From Akkermansiaceae bacterium (GTDB taxonomy: Bacteria; Verrucomicrobiota; Verrucomicrobiia; Verrucomicrobiales; Akkermansiaceae), in the NCBI GenBank assembly GCA_903878115.1, contig CAIRGO010000107.1, positions 1 to 37,304 on the forward strand: a DNA stretch of 37,304 nucleotides, read 5' to 3'. Positions 8,390 through 17,192 of the stretch are shown one piece after another. The position numbers and the translations under genes are program-made. Every line of letters begins with the position of its first letter. Position 1 is the first letter of the stretch. Below the pieces are notes generated by a model, which saw only the letters and a list, made by a program, of their open reading frames with translations, searched no databases and was not told where the DNA came from.

Positions 8390-9229
8390 ATGATGAAAAT
8401 TACAAAATTTGTTAGAGTTTTAGTTTGTACTACGTCCATAGTAGCATCTGAGGAATTGCCAAGCGATGGCCTCATTCTCGATCTGGATGCTGCTAAGGGA
8501 CTCACCTTAGGAGATGGCGATAAGGTCGCGTCGTGGCGTAACCAAGTGGCTAGTTTTACTGCGCAGGATTTCGTCAAACGTGATGAAGGTCGTGGGGTCG
8601 CTGGAAGTGGCAGACCATCGCTGCGTAAGGACGTGGCAGAACTTCATGGCCAGCCATCGCTCGTTTTTCTGCAACAAGAATTGGTCTGCATGAACGAAGA
8701 TGCATTCGATCAACTCACCACTGGTAAAGGTCACACCTGGATTGCCGTGCTCGCGGTGCATCAACAACGTGTGGGAGTTAAGGATGTGAATTCATTCTTC
8801 GGCAACCTGCGCAACGGTGAAAAATACGAAGGCGTGTGGGGCTGTGTGAATGATGATAATACCCCGTGGTGGGGTTGTCGAAATGGGCTTACCTTTGGGC
8901 GCTTTGATGTGAATAATCCACAAGCTCTCGGTCCGGTGTTAGAGCCTAACAAATTTTATCTCGTCGCGGGTCGTATGAGCGCGGGACAAGGCATCGCAAA
9001 GTTAGAGCTTTTCATCAATTCAGCCAAGGCTTCATCGGCGGTTGATTTTCCTGTCAATCCGAAGTCCAATCCATCACGCATGGCAATAGGTCAAGAGCGC
9101 GATGCTATTCAGCACCCTGGCAAAGAATCGTTCGACGGAGAAATCGCCCGCTTCTTGATCTGGGATAAACCGTTAGATGATGATGCGCTGAAAAAAGTGT
9201 TGGAAATTTTGCGCAAAAAATATTTCTAA
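8390..9229 (+). CDS. Secreted LamG/concanavalin-A-like domain protein
   Basis: 279 residues with a short hydrophobic N-terminus (VRVLVCTTSIVAS), probably a signal peptide. The body resembles LamG-like jelly-roll proteins common in the PVC group: LILDLDAAKG near residue 28, then a VASWRNQV strand, VFLQQELVC, TWIAVLAVH, LELFINS, and a C-terminal FDGEIARFLIWDKPL strand followed by a helix, the usual final strand of LamG domains. The likely role is glycan binding or an accessory to the upstream sulfatase; no catalytic motif is visible. It starts at 8390, with an in-frame ATG at 8393 as the alternative, one base after the sulfatase stop, indicating translational coupling. Confidence 0.8.
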   Translation: MMKITKFVRVLVCTTSIVASEELPSDGLILDLDAAKGLTLGDGDKVASWRNQVASFTAQDFVKRDEGRGVAGSGRPSLRKDVAELHGQPSLVFLQQELVCMNEDAFDQLTTGKGHTWIAVLAVHQQRVGVKDVNSFFGNLRNGEKYEGVWGCVNDDNTPWWGCRNGLTFGRFDVNNPQALGPVLEPNKFYLVAGRMSAGQGIAKLELFINSAKASSAVDFPVNPKSNPSRMAIGQERDAIQHPGKESFDGEIARFLIWDKPLDDDALKKVLEILRKKYF

Positions 9230-9587
9230 CGGATTGTTAGAGTGAGAAATGTCCAAGCTTTTTTACAAATGCCTAAAAGGTGAAAGAGGTTCATGAATCT
9301 TTGCCAGTATGATCTAAGGCAATATATTTCGTCACAGTGCGCGCGTGTTTTGTCTCTTAATCTCACGTGTTTTTGCATTAGAAATGATTATGTGATGTCG
9401 TTATTTTTCTATCTGGAAAATAACAAATACGAACGATATTGTGACTCGTTTGAATAGGTATGTGTGACAGAATAATCAGTGTCATATTCATCACACAAAG
9501 CTGGTAGAATATTATTTTTGATTGGGTAAGTTGCGTCGTCTTTGGCAAGCAAAGGCGTGATGAAAAAACAATACTTGTCTCATTAAT
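9230..9587. other. AT-rich intergenic region upstream of the giant fusion gene
   Basis: 358 bp without a credible ORF, markedly more AT-rich than the flanking genes. It probably contains the promoter and a leader for the 9588 gene. A hairpin near its 3' end is annotated separately. I could not assign -35/-10 boxes with confidence. Confidence 0.6.
9537..9557 (+). promoter_or_regulatory. Leader hairpin 30 nt before the giant-gene start
   Basis: CGTCTTTG, loop GCAAG, CAAAGGCG: an 8-bp stem with one G-U pair in RNA, ending 30 nt before ATG 9588. There is no T-tract after it, so it is not an obvious terminator. It could affect mRNA stability or translation of the very long transcript. The role is inferred. 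Confidence 0.35.
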
Positions 9588-12500
9588 ATGAAAAAATATT
9601 CTTACAAATATATACTGATTGGCTCAATGGGGTTATCAATTGGTATTCTTAGCGCACAGCAGTCGATATACACACAAGCTTCACGTGACGTGCTGAGTGC
9701 AAACGCAGACTCATGGCCTTCATCCGGTGTCACGTTGAATGGCACGCAGTTCATCAACCTGGGCTTGCAGGGTGTTGGGCGTATTGCGGCAAACAGCACA
9801 CAGACGATTGGCGGCGTCACCGAGACACTCGGTTCCATCTCTGACATGCAGATCACCAACTGGGTGAAGAACGGTAATGGCACCTTCAGCGGCTCTTTTC
9901 ATTTCCTGCCTGACCGCGGCTACAATGCCGGAACCGTTTTCTCGAACTACTCCGCCCGCATCAACACTTTTGACTTCACCTTCACGCCCTACACCTCCAG
10001 CGCTCCGACCACGCAGCAGGATCAGATCGGTATGACGTATACAGGCGCTTCACGCTTCACTTACGATCACGACGCCAACAGCGGCACTCCTCCCATCCTC
10101 ACCACTGGGCTGGTAGCCAATTCCGCCGCCACCAATTTCCTCGGCCAGCCCGTTCCCACCGTCACCGGGAGCACCACCATCGGTACCGACGGCCCCGTTG
10201 CCAACCGCCTCACCCTCGATTCCGAGGGGCTCATCCTCGACCACCGCGCTGGTAAATCCGGAGAAGGCTGGATCGGAGACGAATACGGCGCCTTCGTCTA
10301 CCACTTCAACGCCAACAAGGAGATCGACGGTGTCGTCACCATCCCTGCGGCCCTCGTGCCGCACCTCCCGGCAGGCACGACCTACTTCACCGACAGCCCA
10401 GCAAATTTGGATGGTCGCCGCGTGAATCAGGGCATGGAAGGCATCGCGATCAGCCCGGACGGCACACGCCTCATCGCCATGCTGCAAAGTGCCACTCTCC
10501 AGGACTCCGGCACCGGCAACCAAGGGCGCACCAATACCCGCATCCTCGTCTATGACATCTCCAGTGGTGTCGAAGTTCCCACCGATCCCATTGCGCAATA
10601 TGTCCTTCAACTCCCCCGCATCGATAGCGACCTCAACGCCAGCCTTGATCGTGCTGGTGCCCAGAGCGGCATCGTAGCTCTCGATAACAACAAAATCCTC
10701 ATCCTGTCCCGCGATGGCAACGGCCGTGGCCCAGCCGTCGCAACCGGTCCCGTTTTCAAATCCATCCTGCTCGCCGATCTCTCCACCGGCACGAACATTG
10801 ACGGCACCTACGACGCCGCTGGAGTCCGCGTTACCACGGGTGTGGGCAGTGATACTCTGCTGGACACGGTGACCCCTGTGGCATGGACCCAAGCTCTGAA
10901 CATGCTCGGCAAACTGGACCTGCCCATCGCTGAAGTCGCCAAGTTCGGACTCAACCTCCTCGGTAACGACGGCGATGCCAATACTATCTCGGAGAAGTGG
11001 GAAGCCCTCAGCCTCGTCTCCGCGAAAGATCCTGCAAATCCCAACGACTACTTCCTCTTCGTAGGAAACGACAACGACTTCCAGACCACGACCGGCACCC
11101 TCATCCAGGCCGATGGCGCCTCGTTAGCCTATACCGCTGGACTCGAAAACGACACCATGGTTCTTGCCTACCGCGTGCGCATGGTTTCAAACGCGTTGGC
11201 ACCAACCTTCAACGTCGCCGCGACTGCTGGACTTTCCGCCACCGCGAACAACAGCTCACCGATCAATCTCTTTTCCGCCGCCGCCCCGTCACCTGCTGGT
11301 GGCACATTCAGTGGCCTGGGAATTTCTGGAAATACCTTCGATCCCGCCGTGGTCGCCACCGGTGTCCACGTTATCACTTATTCCTACACCGACAGCTTCG
11401 GTGCCACCCAGTCTGCTAGTTTCAATATCACCGTCAGCGCACCAGCCTCGGTCGTCGCTACTGCGCCTACCAATGCGCTCTCAGTCGCGCTCAAGAGTTC
11501 GATCATCCTCACCGACACCGGACTAGTGACAGGCTCGGGTGGTGCGGAAATCCCAGCCTTCCACCCTGCCTCGAAGCGTGCCTACGCCGCATCCGGTGTG
11601 GGCGTGCAAGTGGTGGATTTGACCAATCCAGCGGCACCCGTGAAATTGGCTCCCATCACCCCTGCCACTCTTGGTCTCGGCTCCAATGATGTCTCACACG
11701 TGATCGTGAAAGGCAACGTTCTCGCCCTTTCCCTCGTCAACACTACCGACAAGACGCTCCCTGGAAAGGTCGCTTTCTTCAATGCCGCCGACGGAACGCT
11801 GCTCGGTTCGGTGACGGTCGGTGCCGTCCCAGACCAACTCGTTTTCACGCCAGATGGCACCAAGGTTCTCGTCGCTAACGAAGGCGAAATGGCCCTGGCC
11901 TCGACCAATCCCGCAGGTGGCAATCCCGAAGGTTCGGTTAGTATCATCGATGTTTCCGGCGGATTTGTTGCTCCCACAGTGCAGACCGCGACCTTCACCA
12001 GCTACAATGGTCAGGAAGCCTCGCTGCTCGCCTCAGGTGTTCGCGTCTTCCCAGGAAATACCGCCGCTCAAGATCTCGAACCTGAATACATCGCCATCGC
12101 CCCAGATGGTCTTACCGCGATGGTTACCCTGCAGGAAGCCAACGCGGTGGCCATTCTGAACATCGCGACCGCCACCTTCACCGGCATCAATCCGCTGGGC
12201 TTGAAAAACTACTCCACGTTGCTCGCCGATTTCTCAGATCGTGATAGCGCCACCAATGGCCAGGCGATCGAACTCAAGACCGGTCTGCCAGCCTTCGGGA
12301 TGTTCATGCCGGACGGTATTTCCTCCTACGAAGTCGCCGGTCAAACTTACTACGTGACCGCAAACGAGGGAGATGACCGTAACGATTTCTTGGCCACTCC
12401 CGATGTCGTCACTGTGAACAGCGGAAGCTATGACTTGGATAATACGACTTTCCCGACCGAGGGAACTCTTGGAACGGGTAGCGTTGCCGGAACTGGACTG

Positions 12501-15500
12501 AAAGGCAATGACCAGCTCGGTCGTCTCTCGGTCACCAACCTTCCCGGCTTACGCGGAGATCTCGATAACGATGGCGACATCGACCGCATCCTCTCGCTCG
12601 GCAGTCGTTCGTTCTCCATCTTGGATTCCACCGGCAAGCGCATCTTCGACAGTGGCGATGCCATCGACCGCATCCTCACCACTTACTTCCCTTTCCTTTA
12701 TGATGACGGACGCAGTGATAACAAGTCCTCCGAGCCGGAAGGTGTTTCCATCTCTGTGATTGATGGCAAGACCTATGCCTTCATCGGCCTGGAACGCTCC
12801 CACTCTGTCATGATCTTCGATGTGACCAATCCAGCCAGCGTCACCTTCACGGCCATGGCAAACCGCTCCGGTGACTTGAATCCCGAGGGCATGCTCAATA
12901 TCTCTGCCGCGGACAGTCCGACAGGCAAGCCATTGCTCCTTGTGGCCAATGAAGTTTCCTTCACCCTGACCACCTATGAAGTCACGCCGCAAAGCGCTCC
13001 CATGCAGCTTCAGGTGCTTCACTACTACGGCGAAAGCGGTCTGCTAGGAATTGAAACTGCACCGATCATGGGTGCCATGATCGATAAGTTCGACAATGAA
13101 TACGCCAACACCGTTGTCATCGGTGAGGGTGACAGCTACATTCCCGGCCCATGGTTGGTCGGTGGCGCGGATCCATCGCTCAATAGAGTAATCCATACTG
13201 GAACCTTCACTTCTGCGGCTGACACCACGGCAGTTCCTTTTGCTCAGGCTGATATCGCGATCATGAATGCTTTCGGCACCACGGTTTCCGCACTCGGTAA
13301 CCACGAGTTCGACTTGGGTTCGCCTGTGCTGGCCAGCGCCATCGTTGCGGCTTCAAGTTCGACAGTCGGAAACTGGGCGGGTGCCAAGTTCCCGATCATT
13401 ACCTCCAACCTGAACTTCGCTAATGACAGTTCACTGCGCGGATTCTCTGACAACTCGCTCGGCGGTACTGTGACGAACACCTACCGAGGTAATGAGGTGT
13501 CGAATATCAACGCGAAGATCGCGCCATACGCGGTGAAGACCATCGGTGGTCAAAAAATCGGATTCGTCGGTGCGACAACTTATGACCTGCTCTCGAAATC
13601 ATCGCCAAACGGCACCATTCCCCTGGACGATGCGAATCCAGCCACCAGCGATCTCCAGGAAGCAGCCGCTTACATCCAAAGCGCCGTGACCGCCCTCCAG
13701 GGTCTCGGGGTGAACAAGATCATTATGGTGGATCAGTTGGACGAACTCCAGCGCAACAAGGATCTCGCGCCTCTTGTTTCCGGCATCGACATCATGGTCG
13801 CCGGTGGTGGACACGAGCGCATGGGAGATGTGAATGATGTTGCCGCTCCCTTCAGCGGGCACGACGCCGACTTCATCGCCGATGCCTATCCGATCGTCAC
13901 CGCAGGTTTGGATGGCAAGCCCACACTCATAGTCACCACCGATACGGAATACGCCTATCTTGGCCGCCTCGTGGTGGACTTCGATGCGGATGGAGTCCTC
14001 AATGTGGCAGCGCTGAACAATGCCATCAACGGTGGCTACGCTTCCACTGAGGCAAATCTCCAAGCCGCTTATGGAACGACCAACTCAGCCGCCACCATCA
14101 TCGCAGGAAGCGCGATCGGAACTGCGGTCAAAGCGATTACCTCGGCTATCAATACCGTGGTGGTCGCCAAGGACGGAGTTGTCTATGGCTACACCAATGT
14201 TTACTTGGAAGGTGATCGCGTATTCGGCCGCACCCAGGAAGTGAACCTTGGAAACATCACTGCGGATGCGAATGCCCTCAAAGCCCGTGCCGCGCTCGGA
14301 CTCGGTATTGGAAATGCGGTGTTCTCCCTGAAAAACGGCGGTGGTATCCGCGCCTCGCTCGGCTCCGTCCTAGGGAATGGCACCAAGGTTGCGCCGATTG
14401 CGAATGCAATCACCGGTAAGCCATCAGGTGGTATCTCCCAGCTCGACATTGAGAACGCGCTCCGCTTCGACAACAAGCTGATGGTGTTCGACACCACCCC
14501 GCTCGGTCTCAAAAACATCCTGGAATATGCAGCCGGTCTCAGCAGTGGCCCGACGGTCCAGAACGGCGGCTATGCCCAAGTGGGTAACATCCGTTTCTCC
14601 TATAATTCAGCGCTGGATTCTGGTTCCAAGCTGCGCTCCGCCGCACTCGTCAACGAGGCCGGAGACAGCCTCGCCAAGATCGTTGAAAACGGCGCTGTGG
14701 TTGCAACCGCTCCTCCCGTGATCAAGTGCGTGGCTCTCAGTTTCACGGCCAACGGCGGAGACAACTATCCGATCAAGTATCTCAATCCACCGACTAACAC
14801 CATCGTCAACAACGAGACATCGAACTTCCAGTTGTTGCTCACCAACGGTGGTCTATCCGCTGCGGTTGCGAGAAATCTCGATTTCACCGCCACCAGCACA
14901 TACACCAGCCTCGGCCTGACAGCGGCAGATATACTCGGTGAACAGAAAGCCTTCCAGGACTTCCTTGCCGCCCGCCACCCATCTCTTGCCACCGCCTACA
15001 ACGCTGCAGACACGGCAGTCGCCCTCGATACCCGCATACAGCAGCTCGCCTTCCGCACGGATAACATCCTGAGTGGGCCGTTCACCTACAGCGGTTACCT
15101 CACTGCTGGCTCCACTAACACCGACAGTGATGGCTTGAGCCTGCTCGAAGAATTCGCTTTCGGTCTCAATCCAGCTGTCAATGACAGTGTGGGTGTCATC
15201 GCCAACATTCCTGCCGGCACCTTGACCGCCCGTGGTACGCCTACGATTTATTCCGCAGCTACTCCAGTTGGTCGAGATTTCCGCTATGTATTCGTTCGTG
15301 TGAAAAATGCTGCCTCTGTAGGGATCACTTATACCCCGGAGTTCAGCAACGACATGACGAATGGAAGCTGGGAAAGCCGTGCTGATTTGCCAGTGACCGT
15401 AATTGCATCAGATGGTGATTACGAGCTAGTCAGCGTTAAATACCCACTCTTCTCGGTTGGTAAAAAGGCCCGCTTCGCACGTCTCTCGATTTCCGCTCCT

Positions 15501-15503
15501 TAA
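9588..15503 (+). CDS. Giant fusion: phytase-esterase-like, choice-of-anchor I, 5'-nucleotidase-like
   Basis: 1971 residues with a signal peptide (~1-24). Residues ~45-530 resemble the 'esterase-like activity of phytase' beta-propeller (SEGLILD, GDEYGAFVYHF, GMEGIAISPDGTRLIA). An Ig/cadherin-like linker follows at ~548-618. Residues ~625-1135 resemble the choice-of-anchor I propeller (DLEPEYIAIAPDG, YVTANEGDDRND, SEPEGVSI). Residues ~1140-1465 resemble a 5'-nucleotidase-type metallophosphoesterase with G1237-N-H-E-F-D, and ~1530-1720 the 5'-nucleotidase C-terminal domain (LKNGGGIRASL). The last ~130 residues (from TDSDGLSLLEEFAFG, ~1845) match the C-terminal module of the protein at 3-4100. 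The expected role is phosphate release at the cell surface. Several usual metal ligands of the phosphoesterase are replaced, so activity is uncertain. A PEP-CTERM gene follows 22 bp later. Confidence 0.9.
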   Translation: MKKYSYKYILIGSMGLSIGILSAQQSIYTQASRDVLSANADSWPSSGVTLNGTQFINLGLQGVGRIAANSTQTIGGVTETLGSISDMQITNWVKNGNGTFSGSFHFLPDRGYNAGTVFSNYSARINTFDFTFTPYTSSAPTTQQDQIGMTYTGASRFTYDHDANSGTPPILTTGLVANSAATNFLGQPVPTVTGSTTIGTDGPVANRLTLDSEGLILDHRAGKSGEGWIGDEYGAFVYHFNANKEIDGVVTIPAALVPHLPAGTTYFTDSPANLDGRRVNQGMEGIAISPDGTRLIAMLQSATLQDSGTGNQGRTNTRILVYDISSGVEVPTDPIAQYVLQLPRIDSDLNASLDRAGAQSGIVALDNNKILILSRDGNGRGPAVATGPVFKSILLADLSTGTNIDGTYDAAGVRVTTGVGSDTLLDTVTPVAWTQALNMLGKLDLPIAEVAKFGLNLLGNDGDANTISEKWEALSLVSAKDPANPNDYFLFVGNDNDFQTTTGTLIQADGASLAYTAGLENDTMVLAYRVRMVSNALAPTFNVAATAGLSATANNSSPINLFSAAAPSPAGGTFSGLGISGNTFDPAVVATGVHVITYSYTDSFGATQSASFNITVSAPASVVATAPTNALSVALKSSIILTDTGLVTGSGGAEIPAFHPASKRAYAASGVGVQVVDLTNPAAPVKLAPITPATLGLGSNDVSHVIVKGNVLALSLVNTTDKTLPGKVAFFNAADGTLLGSVTVGAVPDQLVFTPDGTKVLVANEGEMALASTNPAGGNPEGSVSIIDVSGGFVAPTVQTATFTSYNGQEASLLASGVRVFPGNTAAQDLEPEYIAIAPDGLTAMVTLQEANAVAILNIATATFTGINPLGLKNYSTLLADFSDRDSATNGQAIELKTGLPAFGMFMPDGISSYEVAGQTYYVTANEGDDRNDFLATPDVVTVNSGSYDLDNTTFPTEGTLGTGSVAGTGLKGNDQLGRLSVTNLPGLRGDLDNDGDIDRILSLGSRSFSILDSTGKRIFDSGDAIDRILTTYFPFLYDDGRSDNKSSEPEGVSISVIDGKTYAFIGLERSHSVMIFDVTNPASVTFTAMANRSGDLNPEGMLNISAADSPTGKPLLLVANEVSFTLTTYEVTPQSAPMQLQVLHYYGESGLLGIETAPIMGAMIDKFDNEYANTVVIGEGDSYIPGPWLVGGADPSLNRVIHTGTFTSAADTTAVPFAQADIAIMNAFGTTVSALGNHEFDLGSPVLASAIVAASSSTVGNWAGAKFPIITSNLNFANDSSLRGFSDNSLGGTVTNTYRGNEVSNINAKIAPYAVKTIGGQKIGFVGATTYDLLSKSSPNGTIPLDDANPATSDLQEAAAYIQSAVTALQGLGVNKIIMVDQLDELQRNKDLAPLVSGIDIMVAGGGHERMGDVNDVAAPFSGHDADFIADAYPIVTAGLDGKPTLIVTTDTEYAYLGRLVVDFDADGVLNVAALNNAINGGYASTEANLQAAYGTTNSAATIIAGSAIGTAVKAITSAINTVVVAKDGVVYGYTNVYLEGDRVFGRTQEVNLGNITADANALKARAALGLGIGNAVFSLKNGGGIRASLGSVLGNGTKVAPIANAITGKPSGGISQLDIENALRFDNKLMVFDTTPLGLKNILEYAAGLSSGPTVQNGGYAQVGNIRFSYNSALDSGSKLRSAALVNEAGDSLAKIVENGAVVATAPPVIKCVALSFTANGGDNYPIKYLNPPTNTIVNNETSNFQLLLTNGGLSAAVARNLDFTATSTYTSLGLTAADILGEQKAFQDFLAARHPSLATAYNAADTAVALDTRIQQLAFRTDNILSGPFTYSGYLTAGSTNTDSDGLSLLEEFAFGLNPAVNDSVGVIANIPAGTLTARGTPTIYSAATPVGRDFRYVFVRVKNAASVGITYTPEFSNDMTNGSWESRADLPVTVIASDGDYELVSVKYPLFSVGKKARFARLSISAP

Positions 15504-15525
15504 TACAAATACTCCATTTACATTT

Positions 15526-16125
15526 ATGAAAACATATCGATCCTTATTTGCGCTCATTGCCGTTCACTCGCTCTTGGTCGCAACCTCTGATGCTGCCATC
15601 ATCTATAGTGGTCTGCAAAACATTGCCATCTCCACTTCCTTTGACGGGACCTATCTCGATGTCGATACTGGTTTAGTAGTGCCTGTGGAGGGCGCTGGCT
15701 GGGATATTAATCCTTTTTTTGGAGGTGAAGGAATTGGCAACAGTCCCTCTTTTCAACCAGTCCGTGCCTCGACCAGCATCTCGTCTGCTGTGCAAAACTT
15801 AGCATTCGGTCAAATGGTCACGGCTTCGAGCATCTACGCATCTGGATTCGCTGGATCGGACAGTCATATTGGCTTGGGCCCAGATCAGTTCATTTCGGGA
15901 GATGACGGATACATTGGCTTCAAATTTTTAACCAATGGAAACGATGGACCGTTTTATGGTTGGATGCGTCTCAATTTATCTAACACGGGAGCCAGCGGGT
16001 TCATTCGTGATTGGGCCTATGATGACTCAGGTGCTTCCATCAGTGTCGGCGCGGTGCCGGAGACTTCTTCCATTCTTGCAGTGACCGTTGGCTCTCTAGG
16101 TTTCTGCTTTCGTCGCAGAAGGTAA
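15526..16125 (+). CDS. PEP-CTERM-like sorting-domain protein
   Basis: 199 residues from ATG 15526. A longer frame starts at 15457 inside the preceding gene, but only the 15526 start gives a Sec signal peptide (MKTYRSLFALIAVHSLL...DA). The domain at ~24-175 (IYSGL, FDGTYLD, INPFFGGEG, GYIGFKF, YGWMRLNLS, FIRDWAYDD) is homologous to residues 25-157 of the PEP-CTERM protein at 4137-5390. The C-terminus has a degenerate motif V-P178-E179-T, a hydrophobic stretch and RRRR at 196-199; Thr replaces the second Pro of PEP. It lies 22 bp after the giant fusion gene and is probably co-transcribed. It is the likely exosortase-sorted partner in the second copy of the cassette. Confidence 0.88.
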   Translation: MKTYRSLFALIAVHSLLVATSDAAIIYSGLQNIAISTSFDGTYLDVDTGLVVPVEGAGWDINPFFGGEGIGNSPSFQPVRASTSISSAVQNLAFGQMVTASSIYASGFAGSDSHIGLGPDQFISGDDGYIGFKFLTNGNDGPFYGWMRLNLSNTGASGFIRDWAYDDSGASISVGAVPETSSILAVTVGSLGFCFRRRR

Positions 16126-16240
16126 CAAAAATTGAAACGTCATACCTATGCTCAAAAGTGTGTCGTTTTTTTCGTGTTAATCGTGTAAATTAAATGACTT
16201 ATTCAGATATTAAGAACCTTTGGAACTAATCTTATCTAAC

Positions 16241-16247
16241 AATTATG
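16241..16247 (+). promoter_or_regulatory. Start region of olsB-like gene with CTAAC leader
   Basis: CTAAC at 16236-16240 lies 4 nt before ATG 16245, with no Shine-Dalgarno. The same pentamer precedes three sulfatase starts. Confidence 0.3.
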
Positions 16248-17192
16248 AATGACCCATTGCCTATCACGCCGTCTGTTCCGCGATATCTGTTAGAAACGGA
16301 AATTCAATCGTTGCCTACTTCCACATTGCTTCATCAGCATCACTCGTTGCAGGTTCACTTGTGTAACGCTCAAATCATTCCTCATCTCTTACAGGAGATT
16401 GGGATCCAGCGTGAACTTACCTTTCGAGCTGTTGGGGAGGGCACAGGTAAGGCGGTCGATCTTGATGAATACGATGATTATTACTTGCACCTATTTATCT
16501 GGGATAGTGAAAAGGGAAAAGTCGTTGGCGGCTACCGTCTTGGAGTGGTTAGCCATTTGCTCGCCGCGCCGGGCGCCAAGGGTATATACACTTCGACTTT
16601 GTTTGGTTTTTCTCCAGAACTGCTGCAGCATTTGCACAGTGGCATCGAACTTGGGCGCTCATTCGTTAGCCCAGAATATCAGGGGCATCCATTCGTTCTA
16701 TCGCTGCTATGGAAAGGTGTCGGCAGTTTTGTGGGACGCAATCCACAGCATCATATTCTTTTCGGCCCTGTTAGTATCAGCAATGATTACTCTCATCTAT
16801 CTCGAAGCTTGATGGTGGAATTCTTGCGCCAAGAAAAAATGCATGATTCGTGGTCTGCTCTTGTGCAGGCACGGATGCCTTTTGTTTCTCATTTACCGAG
16901 TAATCATGAAGGAACCATGCGACGATGCACCTCCGTGGACAATGTCACCGCCGCGATCTCTGAAATCGAGAACGACAAAAAGGGCGTGCCGATTTTACTC
17001 AAGCATTACCTCAAGCTGAATGCTCGCGTGCTGAGTTTCAATGTAGATGAAAATTTTGCAAATGCGCTTGATGTGCTCATTGTCGTTGACCTGCTTGATG
17101 CACCAGAGCAAACTATCAAACGCTACTTTGGAGCTGGTGGATGGGAAAATCTTCACGCACAGCATCAAAACGATCACCTCTGTTGCGCATGA
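16245..17192 (+). CDS. OlsB-like N-acyltransferase (GNAT fold)
   Basis: 315 residues, no signal peptide, so cytoplasmic or membrane-peripheral. It matches the OlsB / Acetyltransf_5 type of GNAT enzyme: L59-F-R start of the domain, D-x-D-E-Y-D-D-Y-Y-L-H-L near 72-83, VVGGYRLG (93-100) and ELGRSFVSPEYQG (135-147), the acyl-binding signature. OlsB transfers a 3-hydroxyacyl group from acyl-ACP to the alpha-amino group of ornithine, the first step of ornithine-lipid synthesis; related enzymes use other amino acids. The C-terminal part includes FNVDENFANALDVLIVVDL, typical of the long form of the family. It overlaps the PlsC-like gene by ATGA, matching the usual OlsB/OlsA pairing. The amino-acid acceptor cannot be told from the sequence. 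Confidence 0.85.
   Translation: MNDPLPITPSVPRYLLETEIQSLPTSTLLHQHHSLQVHLCNAQIIPHLLQEIGIQRELTFRAVGEGTGKAVDLDEYDDYYLHLFIWDSEKGKVVGGYRLGVVSHLLAAPGAKGIYTSTLFGFSPELLQHLHSGIELGRSFVSPEYQGHPFVLSLLWKGVGSFVGRNPQHHILFGPVSISNDYSHLSRSLMVEFLRQEKMHDSWSALVQARMPFVSHLPSNHEGTMRRCTSVDNVTAAISEIENDKKGVPILLKHYLKLNARVLSFNVDENFANALDVLIVVDLLDAPEQTIKRYFGAGGWENLHAQHQNDHLCCA

Noticed and set aside
10050-10892. 280-codon minus-strand frame inside the giant fusion gene
   Set aside because: Its composition (G/E/V/D-rich) mirrors the GC-rich coding strand, with no signal, motif or own regulatory gap. It is a shadow of the real gene.
15457-15525. Upstream in-frame start for the second PEP-CTERM protein
   Set aside because: It lies within the preceding gene and precedes a clear signal peptide at 15526.
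17141-17188. Longer N-terminus for the PlsC-like gene with a GGAG seven bases upstream
   Set aside because: Genes here do not use Shine-Dalgarno sites, the 52-bp overlap is large, and ATG 17189 forms a standard ATGA coupling. It remains possible.
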